From: Nocardioidaceae bacterium
Lineage (GTDB): Bacteria; Actinomycetota; Actinomycetes; Propionibacteriales; Nocardioidaceae
Length of the DNA: 9,768 bases
Assembly (NCBI GenBank): GCA_013696365.1
Contig: JACCYS010000371.1
Location: forward strand, 1 to 9,768
Reading direction: 5' to 3'
A model generated the notes under the pieces. The model searched no databases. It was given only the letters and a program-made list of their open reading frames with translations, and was not told the origin of the DNA. Position 1 is the first letter of the stretch. Every line of letters begins with the position of its first letter. The position numbers and the translations under genes were made by a program. Of this stretch, positions 1 to 6,115 are shown one piece after another.

Positions 1-809
1 CCGGTCAGAGCGAGCCGGCCGCACCGGACGAGCCGATCGTGGTTGGCGGCAACGTGTTGTTGCAGGCCACCCTCACCGACCAACCCGACACTGCCGCGGC
101 CGAGGCCACGGTCGAGCGGCTGCGCACCGAGCTGGACACCGTCGGCACCGACGTGCTGGTGGGAGGGACCACCGCCCTGCAGCTGGACACCCTGGACACC
201 TCCGCCCGCGACCGCAACGTGGTGATCCCGGTGATCCTGCTTGTGGTGTTCGTGGTGCTGGCGCTGCTGCTGCGCTCGCTGGTAGCGCCACTGCTGCTGA
301 TCGTGGCCAACGTACTGTCGTTCGCTGCGACCCTGGGTGTCGCGGCGATGGTGTTCAACCACCTGTTCGACTTTCCCGGCGGAGACCCGAGCGTCACCCT
401 GATCGCCTTCGTCTTTTTGGTGGCATTGGGTATCGACTATTCGATCTTCCTGATGACCCGGGTGCGCGAGGAGTCCCTGCGCGGCGAGACCCGGCCCGGC
501 ATCCTGAAAGGGCTCACGGTGACCGGCGGCGTGATCACCAGCGCCGGGGTGGTGCTGGCGGCCACCTTCTCCGCACTCGGCGTGCTGCCGATCCTCTTCC
601 TCGCCCAGATCGCCTTCTTGGTGGCCTTTGGTGTGCTGCTGGACACCATCATTGTGCGTTCCTTGCTGGTGCCGGCATTGGCCTACGACGTCGGTCGCTG
701 GGTCTGGTGGCCAGGGCAACTCGCCAGCTCAGCGAAACACCGCAAGCCAGGAAATGGTCTGTGGACAAAGCCCCAACGCACCGCTTCTGCGGCCAGTCTG
801 GAGGCATGA
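1..809 (+). CDS. MMPL-family membrane transporter, C-terminal part (5' end outside window)
   Basis: The reading frame is open from the first full codon at position 3, so the gene starts upstream; a GTG at 39 is only an internal codon. About 268 residues are visible. An extracytoplasmic loop (through about codon 65) is followed by five hydrophobic segments, starting at about VIPVILLVV, LLLIVANVL, TLIAFVFLV, ITSAGVVLA and IAFLVAFGV. The motif GIDYSIFLMTRVREE in the third segment, the following GxxTSAGxVLAATF segment and the Asp in FGVLLDTIIVRSLLVPA are characteristic of the C-terminal half of MMPL/RND-like exporters, which move lipids or other hydrophobic molecules across the membrane using the proton gradient. 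The C-terminal tail after the last helix is about 40 residues, basic and polar, presumably cytoplasmic. The stop overlaps the next gene start (ATGA). The substrate cannot be inferred. Confidence 0.9.
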   Translation, partial: GQSEPAAPDEPIVVGGNVLLQATLTDQPDTAAAEATVERLRTELDTVGTDVLVGGTTALQLDTLDTSARDRNVVIPVILLVVFVVLALLLRSLVAPLLLIVANVLSFAATLGVAAMVFNHLFDFPGGDPSVTLIAFVFLVALGIDYSIFLMTRVREESLRGETRPGILKGLTVTGGVITSAGVVLAATFSALGVLPILFLAQIAFLVAFGVLLDTIIVRSLLVPALAYDVGRWVWWPGQLASSAKHRKPGNGLWTKPQRTASAASLEA

Positions 810-1324
810 ACCCCGCCGCAGGTCGTTGTCGGGTGTCGATGCTGCTTGTGCTGTCGGTGTTGATGGCTGGGCCGATTTTCGGGTCGACCAGCGCCGCAGT
901 CGCTGCTGGCGATGCCGACGGCACCAGTCATGCCAGCGCCGCTAACCTCCGCTGGCGGCAGATCCTGTCGGCGCTGCTCGCCCGCCGAGAGCGGGCGTAT
1001 GCCAGTGGGCAGGTGTCCGGGCTGCGGTTGGTGCATCAGCACGGCTCGCCGATGCTCGCCGCGGACCGGGCAGTGCTGCGCTCCTGGGTTCGCCGGGACC
1101 TGACTGTCAGCTGGGCGTCGCGGCTGGCACGGGTGCGGTTGGTCACACGCCAGCCCGGCAGCGCGAGGTTGCGTACGGTCAGCAGCCTGCAGCGAGCGGT
1201 GGCAACGGGCCGCGACGGCAGTCGTCGGCGGTTGCCTCGCGACCAGCCGACCGCTCACCGGGTGTTGCTGGTGCGCACTGCCGACGGATGGCGGATCGGG
1301 GCGGTGCGTGCGCTCAGCGGTTGA
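806..1324 (+). CDS. Small secreted Arg-rich protein of unknown function, possibly NTF2-like fold
   Basis: This 172-aa protein starts at the ATG that overlaps the transporter's TGA (ATGA), which suggests translational coupling. A GGAGG at 800-804 is present but lies only 1 nt from the ATG. An in-frame ATG at 839 is possible, but the 806 start supplies the basic n-region (R7, R9) before a hydrophobic stretch (LLVLSVLMAG), with a likely signal peptidase I site after AAVAA. There is no lipobox Cys, so export as a soluble protein is predicted. The mature part begins with a helical segment (LRWRQILSALLARRERAYASG) and ends with a strand pair (HRVLLVRTADGWRIGAVRAL). This layout resembles NTF2/SnoaL-like or Mce-associated-type domains, but that is inference. 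It is very Arg-rich. It may act with the MMPL transporter. Its 3' end overlaps the convergent gene by 11 bp. Confidence 0.72.
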   Translation: MNPAAGRCRVSMLLVLSVLMAGPIFGSTSAAVAAGDADGTSHASAANLRWRQILSALLARRERAYASGQVSGLRLVHQHGSPMLAADRAVLRSWVRRDLTVSWASRLARVRLVTRQPGSARLRTVSSLQRAVATGRDGSRRRLPRDQPTAHRVLLVRTADGWRIGAVRALSG

Positions 1325-2204
1325 AGCCCGCCAGCAACGAGGCACGGACGTCGGGGTGCGCGAAGGTGAATCCCGCGTCGAGCAACGCATGCGGAACGAC
1401 GCGCAGTGATCCGAGCAGTTCCTGCGACAGCTCGCCGGCAACCAGCCGAAGCGGCGTGCTCGGGACCGGGATCACCGTCGGGCGGCCCAACACCTCGCCA
1501 AGAGTCTTGGTGAACTCGGCATTGGTCACCGGCTCGGGGCCCACCAGGTTGAACGGTCCGTTGGCGTCGGGGTTCCCGGCCAGGAACACGACGGCGCTCA
1601 CCCAGTCTTCCCTGCTGACCGTGGAGAACCATTGCTCACCCGACCCGATGCGCCCGCCCAACCCGAGTCGGAAGGGCGTCTTCATCAGCCCAAGGGTGCC
1701 GCCGTCGGGGTGCAGCACCACCCCGCTGCGAAGCCACACCACCCTGGCGCCGGCAGTCTTGGCCGCTTCCGTCGCCCCCTCCCACTGCTCCACCACGTCG
1801 GCAAGAAAGCCACTGCCCCGCGGGGTGGACTCGTCGCACACCTGATCCCCGGCGTGACCGTAGGCGTTCATGCCCGATCCGTTGACCAGCGTAGCCTTGG
1901 CGCCGGTGCGCTCGATCGCTGCTGCCACCGTCTGAGTGGTCTGCACCCTGCTGTTCAGAAGGGTTTGCTTGTATGACTCGCTCCACGGCCATCGGGCGAT
2001 GGGGGCACCGGCGAGGTTGACCACGACATCTGCCGCGGCCACCACCTCATCGTCGATGTCACCTGCCGACGGGTCCCAGGACGACTCCGACGGGGCAGAT
2101 GCCTCGCCGCGGATGAGCCGAGTGACCTGGTGACCGTCGCGGGCAAGCCGGTCCCGCAGGGCCGTGCCGAGGAAGCCGGACGAGCCGGCGATGACAAATC
2201 TCAT
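1314..2204 (-). CDS. TIGR01777 family NAD(P)-binding epimerase-like protein
   Basis: This 296-aa protein has a Rossmann nucleotide-binding loop at its very N-terminus (MRFVIAGSSGFLGTALRDRL, GxxGxxG type), which fixes the start at 2204 even though the frame stays open to 2306. Other SDR/epimerase features are VVNLAGAPIA at about 62-70, NGSGMNAYG at about 108-116 (equivalent to the usual SAxGYYG), the WE...A segment at about 141-147, and a C-terminal DUF1731-like region at about 250-296 (SLRVVPHALLDAGFTF). The family is widespread (YfcH/SulA-like) and its reaction is not established. It lies 16 bp downstream of the E2 stop codon on the same strand, with only a weak GGCGGG ribosome site, so it is probably co-transcribed with E2. 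In mycobacteria the same neighbour follows dlaT (from memory). The Tyr in MNAYG is in the expected place, but the preceding residues differ from the common motif. Confidence 0.9.
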   Translation of the reverse strand: MRFVIAGSSGFLGTALRDRLARDGHQVTRLIRGEASAPSESSWDPSAGDIDDEVVAAADVVVNLAGAPIARWPWSESYKQTLLNSRVQTTQTVAAAIERTGAKATLVNGSGMNAYGHAGDQVCDESTPRGSGFLADVVEQWEGATEAAKTAGARVVWLRSGVVLHPDGGTLGLMKTPFRLGLGGRIGSGEQWFSTVSREDWVSAVVFLAGNPDANGPFNLVGPEPVTNAEFTKTLGEVLGRPTVIPVPSTPLRLVAGELSQELLGSLRVVPHALLDAGFTFAHPDVRASLLAGFNR

Positions 2205-2220
2205 CAGCAGCCCGCCTGAC

Positions 2221-4158
2221 TCACATTCCCAGCTCGGACTCGAAGTTGGCGTCCTCGAGGCGCTGCTTAATGGTGGTGAGGAAGCGGGCCGCGTCGGCGC
2301 CGTCAACGAGCCGGTGGTCGTACGTCAGCGCGAGGTAGACCATCTGCCGGATCGCGATGGTCTCGCCGAGGTTGGGGTCGTCAATCACCACCGCGCGCTT
2401 GACGACCGTGCCGGTGCCCAGGATGGCCACCTGCGGCTGGTTGATGATCGGGGTGTCGAACAGCGCGCCGCGGCTGCCGGTGTTGGTCAGCGTGAACGTG
2501 CCACCGGAGAGCTCGTCGGGACCGATCTTGTTGTCGCGGGTCCGAGCGGCCAGGTCGGCGATCTTGCGGGCCAGCCCCGCAATCGACAGATCACCGGCCT
2601 CCTTGATGACCGGCACCAGCAGGCCGCGCTCGGTGTCCACTGCGACGCCGAGGTGCTCGTTGCCGTGGAAGGTCACCTCTCCCTTGTCGGTGTCGATGGA
2701 GGCGTTCAGTTGCGGGTAGGTCTTGAGCGCATCGATCGCCGCTTTGGCGAAGAACGGGAGGAAGCTCAGCTTGACGCCCTCGCGGGCAGCGAACTGGTCC
2801 TTCGTCCGGCCACGGAGGCGAGCGATCGACGTGAGGTCGACCTCCACCACGGTGGTCAGCTGGGCGGACGTTTGCAGCGACTCCACCATCCGGCTGGCGA
2901 TCACCTTGCGCAGCCGGCTGAGCTTCTCGGTGGTGCCACGCAAGGGGCTGACCTCGACCGGCGGTGCGCTCGTGGCTGCCTGCTCCGCGGGCGCTGACTC
3001 GGGTGCCGACTCGGGTGCCTTGGTCTGCTCGGCGGCGGCCAGCACGTCCTGCTTGCGGATGCGGCCCCCGACACCGGTCCCGTCGACTGCCGCCAGGTCC
3101 ACGCCGTGTTGGGCGGCAAGTTTGCGAACCAGCGGGGTGACGTAGGACCCACTGCCCCCTTCACCCGTCGGAGGCTTGCTTGTGGACTGGCTGGGTGCCC
3201 GCTTGGGCTCCTCCTCGCGGGCGCCCTCGCGCGGGGTCTCGACCTCGGCCGACTCCGGTTCGCTGGGCTCCTCCGCAGGGGGCTCATCTGCCGGCTCCTC
3301 GGCGGGCTCGTCGGCTGGCTCCTCCTGGGCCGACTCGTCGTCAGCCGAATCGTCGTCTGCTGGTTCGGCAGCATCCTCGGAGTCTGCGGACCCGCTCGAG
3401 TCACCCACCACAGCAAGCGCGGCGCCGACCTCGACGGTCTCGTCCTCGTCGACCTTGATCTCGAGCAGGGTGCCGGCCACCGGTGAGGGGATCTCGGTGT
3501 CCACCTTGTCGGTGGACACCTCCAGCAACGGCTCGTCCACCTCGACGGAGTCGCCGACCTGCTTGAGCCAGCGGGTGACGGTGCCTTCGGTGACGCTCTC
3601 GCCGAGCTCGGGCAGAGGAACCGACGTACTCTCGCCCCCGCTGTCGCCGCCCCCACTGTCGCCGGCCTTCGCCTCGGCATCTTCGGACGTTGTGTCCTCC
3701 TCGTCGGCGCCATTGTCGGGAGATCCAGCGTCGGAGGATGCAGCCTCGGAAGATTCAGCGGCACTGTCGCCGGCATCAGCATCAGCGCCGTCGTCGTCTT
3801 GTGCGGGCTCAGCCTCCGCGCCCGAGGAGCCCTCTTGGGTGCCGGCCTCTGCCGCGCCGTCACCCCCGTCGCCGCCCGACCCTTCAGAGGCTTCTGGTGA
3901 GTCAGCCTCCTCGACACCCTCGTCGTCGCCGACGGTGGCCAGCTCGGCGCCGACCTCGACGGTCTCGTCCTCGTCGACCTTGATCTCGAGCAGGGTGCCG
4001 GCCACCGGTGAGGGGATCTCGGTGTCCACCTTGTCGGTGGACACCTCCAGCAACGGCTCGTCGACCTCGACGGAGTCGCCGACCTGCTTGAGCCAGCGGG
4101 TGACGGTGCCTTCGGTGACGCTCTCGCCGAGCGCCGGAAGCGTGACCGGGGTCGCCAT
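2221..4158 (-). CDS. sucB: 2-oxoacid dehydrogenase E2 component (dihydrolipoamide acyltransferase) with two lipoyl domains
   Basis: This 645-aa protein transfers acyl groups from the E1-bound intermediate to CoA via lipoyl arms. In Actinomycetota this single E2 type (SucB/DlaT) is thought to be shared by pyruvate and 2-oxoglutarate dehydrogenase. Domains in order: lipoyl domain 1 (about 1-79, lipoyl Lys43 in STDKVDTE); acidic Asp/Glu/Ser/Gly/Ala linker (about 80-177); lipoyl domain 2 (about 178-253, Lys218); acidic-Pro linker (about 254-335); peripheral subunit-binding domain (about 338-375, TPLVRKLAAQHGVDL); catalytic domain (about 405-640) with YDHRLVDG giving catalytic His615 and Asp619. 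An AAGGG ribosome site precedes the ATG. The lpdA gene lies 73 bp upstream on the same strand, which suggests an E3-E2 operon. The protein is longer than typical two-lipoyl E2s (M. tuberculosis DlaT is about 550 aa, from memory) because of the long linkers. The two lipoyl domains are almost identical at DNA level. Confidence 0.96.
   Translation of the reverse strand: MATPVTLPALGESVTEGTVTRWLKQVGDSVEVDEPLLEVSTDKVDTEIPSPVAGTLLEIKVDEDETVEVGAELATVGDDEGVEEADSPEASEGSGGDGGDGAAEAGTQEGSSGAEAEPAQDDDGADADAGDSAAESSEAASSDAGSPDNGADEEDTTSEDAEAKAGDSGGGDSGGESTSVPLPELGESVTEGTVTRWLKQVGDSVEVDEPLLEVSTDKVDTEIPSPVAGTLLEIKVDEDETVEVGAALAVVGDSSGSADSEDAAEPADDDSADDESAQEEPADEPAEEPADEPPAEEPSEPESAEVETPREGAREEEPKRAPSQSTSKPPTGEGGSGSYVTPLVRKLAAQHGVDLAAVDGTGVGGRIRKQDVLAAAEQTKAPESAPESAPAEQAATSAPPVEVSPLRGTTEKLSRLRKVIASRMVESLQTSAQLTTVVEVDLTSIARLRGRTKDQFAAREGVKLSFLPFFAKAAIDALKTYPQLNASIDTDKGEVTFHGNEHLGVAVDTERGLLVPVIKEAGDLSIAGLARKIADLAARTRDNKIGPDELSGGTFTLTNTGSRGALFDTPIINQPQVAILGTGTVVKRAVVIDDPNLGETIAIRQMVYLALTYDHRLVDGADAARFLTTIKQRLEDANFESELGM
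3253..3318. repeat. Degenerate short repeat coding a Pro-Ala-Asp/Glu linker in E2
   Basis: On the minus strand this encodes E2 residues about 281-302, a run of PADEP/AEEP-type units inside the second linker. E2 interdomain linkers are normally flexible and Ala/Pro-rich; this one is strongly acidic. The repetition is at the level of the peptide and of short degenerate DNA units (variants of ggctcctcggcgggctcgtc). Confidence 0.6.
3420..3607. repeat. 188-bp direct repeat, copy 2 (lipoyl domain 2 of E2)
   Basis: This is the second copy of the lipoyl-domain repeat, 187 of 188 bases identical to 3945-4132. It encodes about residues 185-247 with lipoyl Lys218. Because the offset is a whole number of codons, recombination between copies would remove or add 175 residues without a frameshift. 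Confidence 0.95.
3945..4132. repeat. 188-bp direct repeat, copy 1 (lipoyl domain 1 of E2)
   Basis: This stretch matches 3420-3607 at a constant offset of 525 bp (175 codons, so in frame). The only difference I find by reading is g4063 versus c3538, which is synonymous (GTC versus GTG, both Val, in the EVDEP motif). It encodes about residues 10-72, including lipoyl Lys43. Flanking bases diverge at once on both sides. Confidence 0.95.
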
Positions 4159-4231
4159 GATGTGCCCTTGTCTGTCGAAGATCTGCCGGGTGGACGGACG
4201 GGTTGCTTGCGCCGCCTGGTGAACCTATCGC

Positions 4232-5602
4232 TCAGGCATGAGAGTGCAACGGTTTGCCGGCCAGGGCGAGCGACGCTTCGCCCAGCGACTCGTTCTGGGT
4301 GGGGTGAGCGTGTAGTAGCGCGGCGACGTCGTCGGGGAAGGCCTCCCAGTTGACCGTCAGTGAGGCCTCGCCGATCTGCTCGCCCATCCGGTCGCCGATC
4401 ATGTGCACGCCGACGATCGGACCGTCCTTCTCGCGGACGAGCTTGACCAGGCCCCCGGTCTGGAGGATCTGGCTCTTGCCGTTGCCGCCGAGGTTGTACT
4501 CGTAGGTCGCCACCTCGTCGTACCGCTCCTTGGCCTCGGCCTCGGTCAGGCCGACCGAGGCGATCTCGGGGTTGCAGTACGTCACCCGCGGGATGCCCGA
4601 GTCGACGATCGGCATCGGGCTCAGCCCGGCGATCTCCTCGGCGACGAAGATGCCGTGCGCGAAGCCTCGGTGCGCCAACTGCAGACCCGGCACCAGATCA
4701 CCGACGGCGAAGATGCCGTCGACGTTGGTGCGCAGCCGCTCGTCGGTCGGCACCCAGCCCCGGTCGACGGTCACGCCCTGCTCCTCGAAGCCCATGCCCT
4801 CGGAGTTGGGTCCGCGTCCGACCGCTACCAGCAGCACGTCGGCCTCGAGGGTCTCACCGCCCTCGAGGGTGACGGTGACGCCGGAGTCGCTCTGGTCGAC
4901 GGACTCGAACTTGACGCCGGTCTTGAAGTTGATCTTGCGTTTGCGGAAGGCGCGCTCGAGGTTTTTGGACAGCACCTCCTCCTCGGCGGGCACCAGCCGG
5001 GGAAGCGCCTCGATGATGGTCACCTCGGCGCCGAACGACCGCCACACCGAAGCGAACTCGACGCCGATGACCGACCCGCCGATGATGACCGCCTTGGCCG
5101 GCACATCGGTGAGGCTGATGGCCCGCTGGCTGGTCATCACCCGGCCGCCGAGCTCAAGGCCCGGCAGCGTACGGGCGTACGAGCCGGTGGCGAGCACGAC
5201 GTTCTTGCCGGTCAGGCGACGCTCACCGACCTCGACGGTGTCGGTGCCGACGAGCTTGCCCTCGCCCTCGACGATCTCGATCTTTGCCGCGGAGAACAAT
5301 CCCTGCAGCCCCTTGTGCAGCCGGGAGATGACGCCGTCCTTGTAACTGTTCACCGCGGACATGTCGATGCCCTCGAGGGAGGCCTTGACCCCGACCGCAC
5401 CACCGTCGCGCACGTGGTCGGCAACTTCACCGGAGTGCAGCAGCGCTTTGGTGGGGATGCATCCCCAGTGCAGGCAGGTGCCGCCGAGCTTCTCCTTCTC
5501 GACGACGACCACCGAGAGACCGAGCTGCTGAGCCCGCAGTGCGCAGGCATAGCCACCGCTGCCACCGCCGAGAACCACCACGTCGTAGCTGTCGTCGCTC
5601 AC
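4232..5602 (-). CDS. lpdA: Dihydrolipoyl dehydrogenase (E3 component)
   Basis: This 456-aa FAD flavoprotein reoxidises dihydrolipoyl groups with NAD+ for the pyruvate and 2-oxoglutarate dehydrogenase complexes, and as L-protein of glycine cleavage. Visible features: FAD loop VLGGGSGGYA (about 10-19); redox-active disulfide Cys43/Cys48 in GGTCLHWGCIPTKALLHSGE; NAD-binding loop IIGGSVIGVEFAS (about 173-185); second FAD contact VGDLVPG with Asp302; dimerisation domain (about 335-450); and the HAHPTQNES motif giving catalytic His433 and Glu438, which completes the active site across the dimer. The length is normal for the family. The start is the GTG at 5602 because an AGGAGG lies 6 nt upstream and the FAD strand follows directly; in-frame ATG codons farther upstream would add 35 residues of unlike composition. 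It lies 73 bp upstream of E2 on the same strand. Confidence 0.97.
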   Translation of the reverse strand: MSDDSYDVVVLGGGSGGYACALRAQQLGLSVVVVEKEKLGGTCLHWGCIPTKALLHSGEVADHVRDGGAVGVKASLEGIDMSAVNSYKDGVISRLHKGLQGLFSAAKIEIVEGEGKLVGTDTVEVGERRLTGKNVVLATGSYARTLPGLELGGRVMTSQRAISLTDVPAKAVIIGGSVIGVEFASVWRSFGAEVTIIEALPRLVPAEEEVLSKNLERAFRKRKINFKTGVKFESVDQSDSGVTVTLEGGETLEADVLLVAVGRGPNSEGMGFEEQGVTVDRGWVPTDERLRTNVDGIFAVGDLVPGLQLAHRGFAHGIFVAEEIAGLSPMPIVDSGIPRVTYCNPEIASVGLTEAEAKERYDEVATYEYNLGGNGKSQILQTGGLVKLVREKDGPIVGVHMIGDRMGEQIGEASLTVNWEAFPDDVAALLHAHPTQNESLGEASLALAGKPLHSHA

Positions 5603-5608
5603 CGCGTT

Positions 5609-5614
5609 CCTCCT
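5609..5614 (-). promoter_or_regulatory. Strong ribosome binding site of lpdA (AGGAGG)
   Basis: On the minus strand the sequence reads AGGAGG, then AACGCG, then GTG. The 6-nt spacing is ideal and decides the lpdA start at 5602 over the upstream in-frame ATG at 5707. It is the best Shine-Dalgarno match in the window. Confidence 0.85.
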
Positions 5615-5732
5615 GTGCGTCAGATCTGCGGGCCGGTCCGGGCAGACGAGGCGCCGCCGAGACCACCCGTGCATCTTGTCACTGCGATGGTCGGTCCACG
5701 AATGCACCCCAAACCGATGTCACACTTGCACA

Positions 5733-5755
5733 GCCGGCGTGCCCCAGCGGCCGGC
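5733..5755. repeat. Small inverted repeat upstream of the 112-aa gene
   Basis: Two copies of GCCGGC (5733-5738 and 5750-5755) flank an 11-nt spacer and could form a 6-bp GC stem just before the ribosome site of the 112-aa gene (GAGAGG, 5759-5764). Each arm is itself a palindrome, common in GC-rich DNA, so chance occurrence is quite possible. There is no T-tract to suggest a terminator. Confidence 0.3.
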
Positions 5756-5771
5756 AACGAGAGGATGGGTC

Positions 5772-6110
5772 ATGCGGTTCAAGCGACGCAAGCGCGACCG
5801 GGCCGGTGGTCCGTCGACGATGGACCGCGAAGCCGCCTCGGCGGACCGCAAGCACTTGGAGGAGTTCGTTAATAGCCGCATCGGGGTGGAGGGCTTCTTG
5901 GAGCCCCGTACCGCGGTCACCGAGGTCACGATCGTGCTGATCGCCAAGGACGGCGAGTGGACCCGCCGCCGGGTGCCATCAGCCCAGTGGGCGCACAGTT
6001 GGGCCAACAAGCTCGGCGTGCCGACCTACGACGCGGCGGTGGTGGGATATCCACAGCGGATGCGGGAGTGGAACCGCCGTCAAAAAGAAGCTGGCGCGTC
6101 GGACGGCTGA
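5772..6110 (+). CDS. Conserved-looking small protein of unknown function between lpdA and pepA
   Basis: This 112-aa soluble protein has a very basic N-terminus (MRFKRRKRDR), a helical segment (REAASADRKHLEEFVNSR), a beta-rich core (TAVTEVTIVLIAKDGEWTRR) and a C-terminal part with ANKLGVPTYDAAVVGYPQRM followed by a basic tail. The ATG at 5772 is preceded by GAGAGG at a 7-nt spacing, so it is preferred over an in-frame GTG farther upstream. No catalytic motif, signal peptide or membrane segment is visible. I recall similar short actinobacterial proteins in this neighbourhood, often labelled hypothetical or, without clear basis, oxidoreductase. The basic ends could bind nucleic acid, but this is only inference. 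It is transcribed away from lpdA and ends 5 bp from the convergent pepA stop. Confidence 0.8.
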   Translation: MRFKRRKRDRAGGPSTMDREAASADRKHLEEFVNSRIGVEGFLEPRTAVTEVTIVLIAKDGEWTRRRVPSAQWAHSWANKLGVPTYDAAVVGYPQRMREWNRRQKEAGASDG

Positions 6111-6115
6111 GCCGG

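Larger units (their letters stand above)
5603..5771. other. Divergent intergenic region between lpdA and the 112-aa gene
   Basis: These 169 bp are the longest gene-free stretch in the window and must hold the promoters for lpdA (-) and the downstream plus-strand gene. I see no convincing -35/-10 pair. A TTGTCA at 5676-5681 on the plus strand has no good -10 partner, and a CAAGAT-like hexamer on the minus strand (about 5668-5673) is only weakly supported. The lpdA ribosome site and a small inverted repeat (5733-5755) lie inside it. Confidence 0.5.

Noticed and set aside
2205..2306. 34-residue extension of the TIGR01777 protein
   Set aside because: It would overlap the end of the E2 gene, and the Rossmann fold begins at the ATG at 2204.
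3420..4132. Direct repeats as ends of a mobile element or integration duplication
   Set aside because: Both copies encode complete, in-frame lipoyl-domain sequence in a continuous E2 gene, and no transposase or integrase lies between them.
3176..4222. Long Ser/Pro-rich plus-strand frame opposite E2
   Set aside because: It is the antisense shadow of the acidic linkers and lipoyl repeats. Its composition mirrors Glu/Asp codons and it has no domain of its own.
5603..5707. 35-residue N-terminal extension of lpdA
   Set aside because: The AGGAGG at 5609-5614 would then lie inside the coding region, and the FAD-binding strand normally starts within the first ten residues.
4403..5872. 489-codon plus-strand frame opposite lpdA
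   Set aside because: It is antisense to a gene with intact FAD, NAD and disulfide motifs. Its low-complexity translation with no recognisable motif is typical of GC-rich shadow frames.
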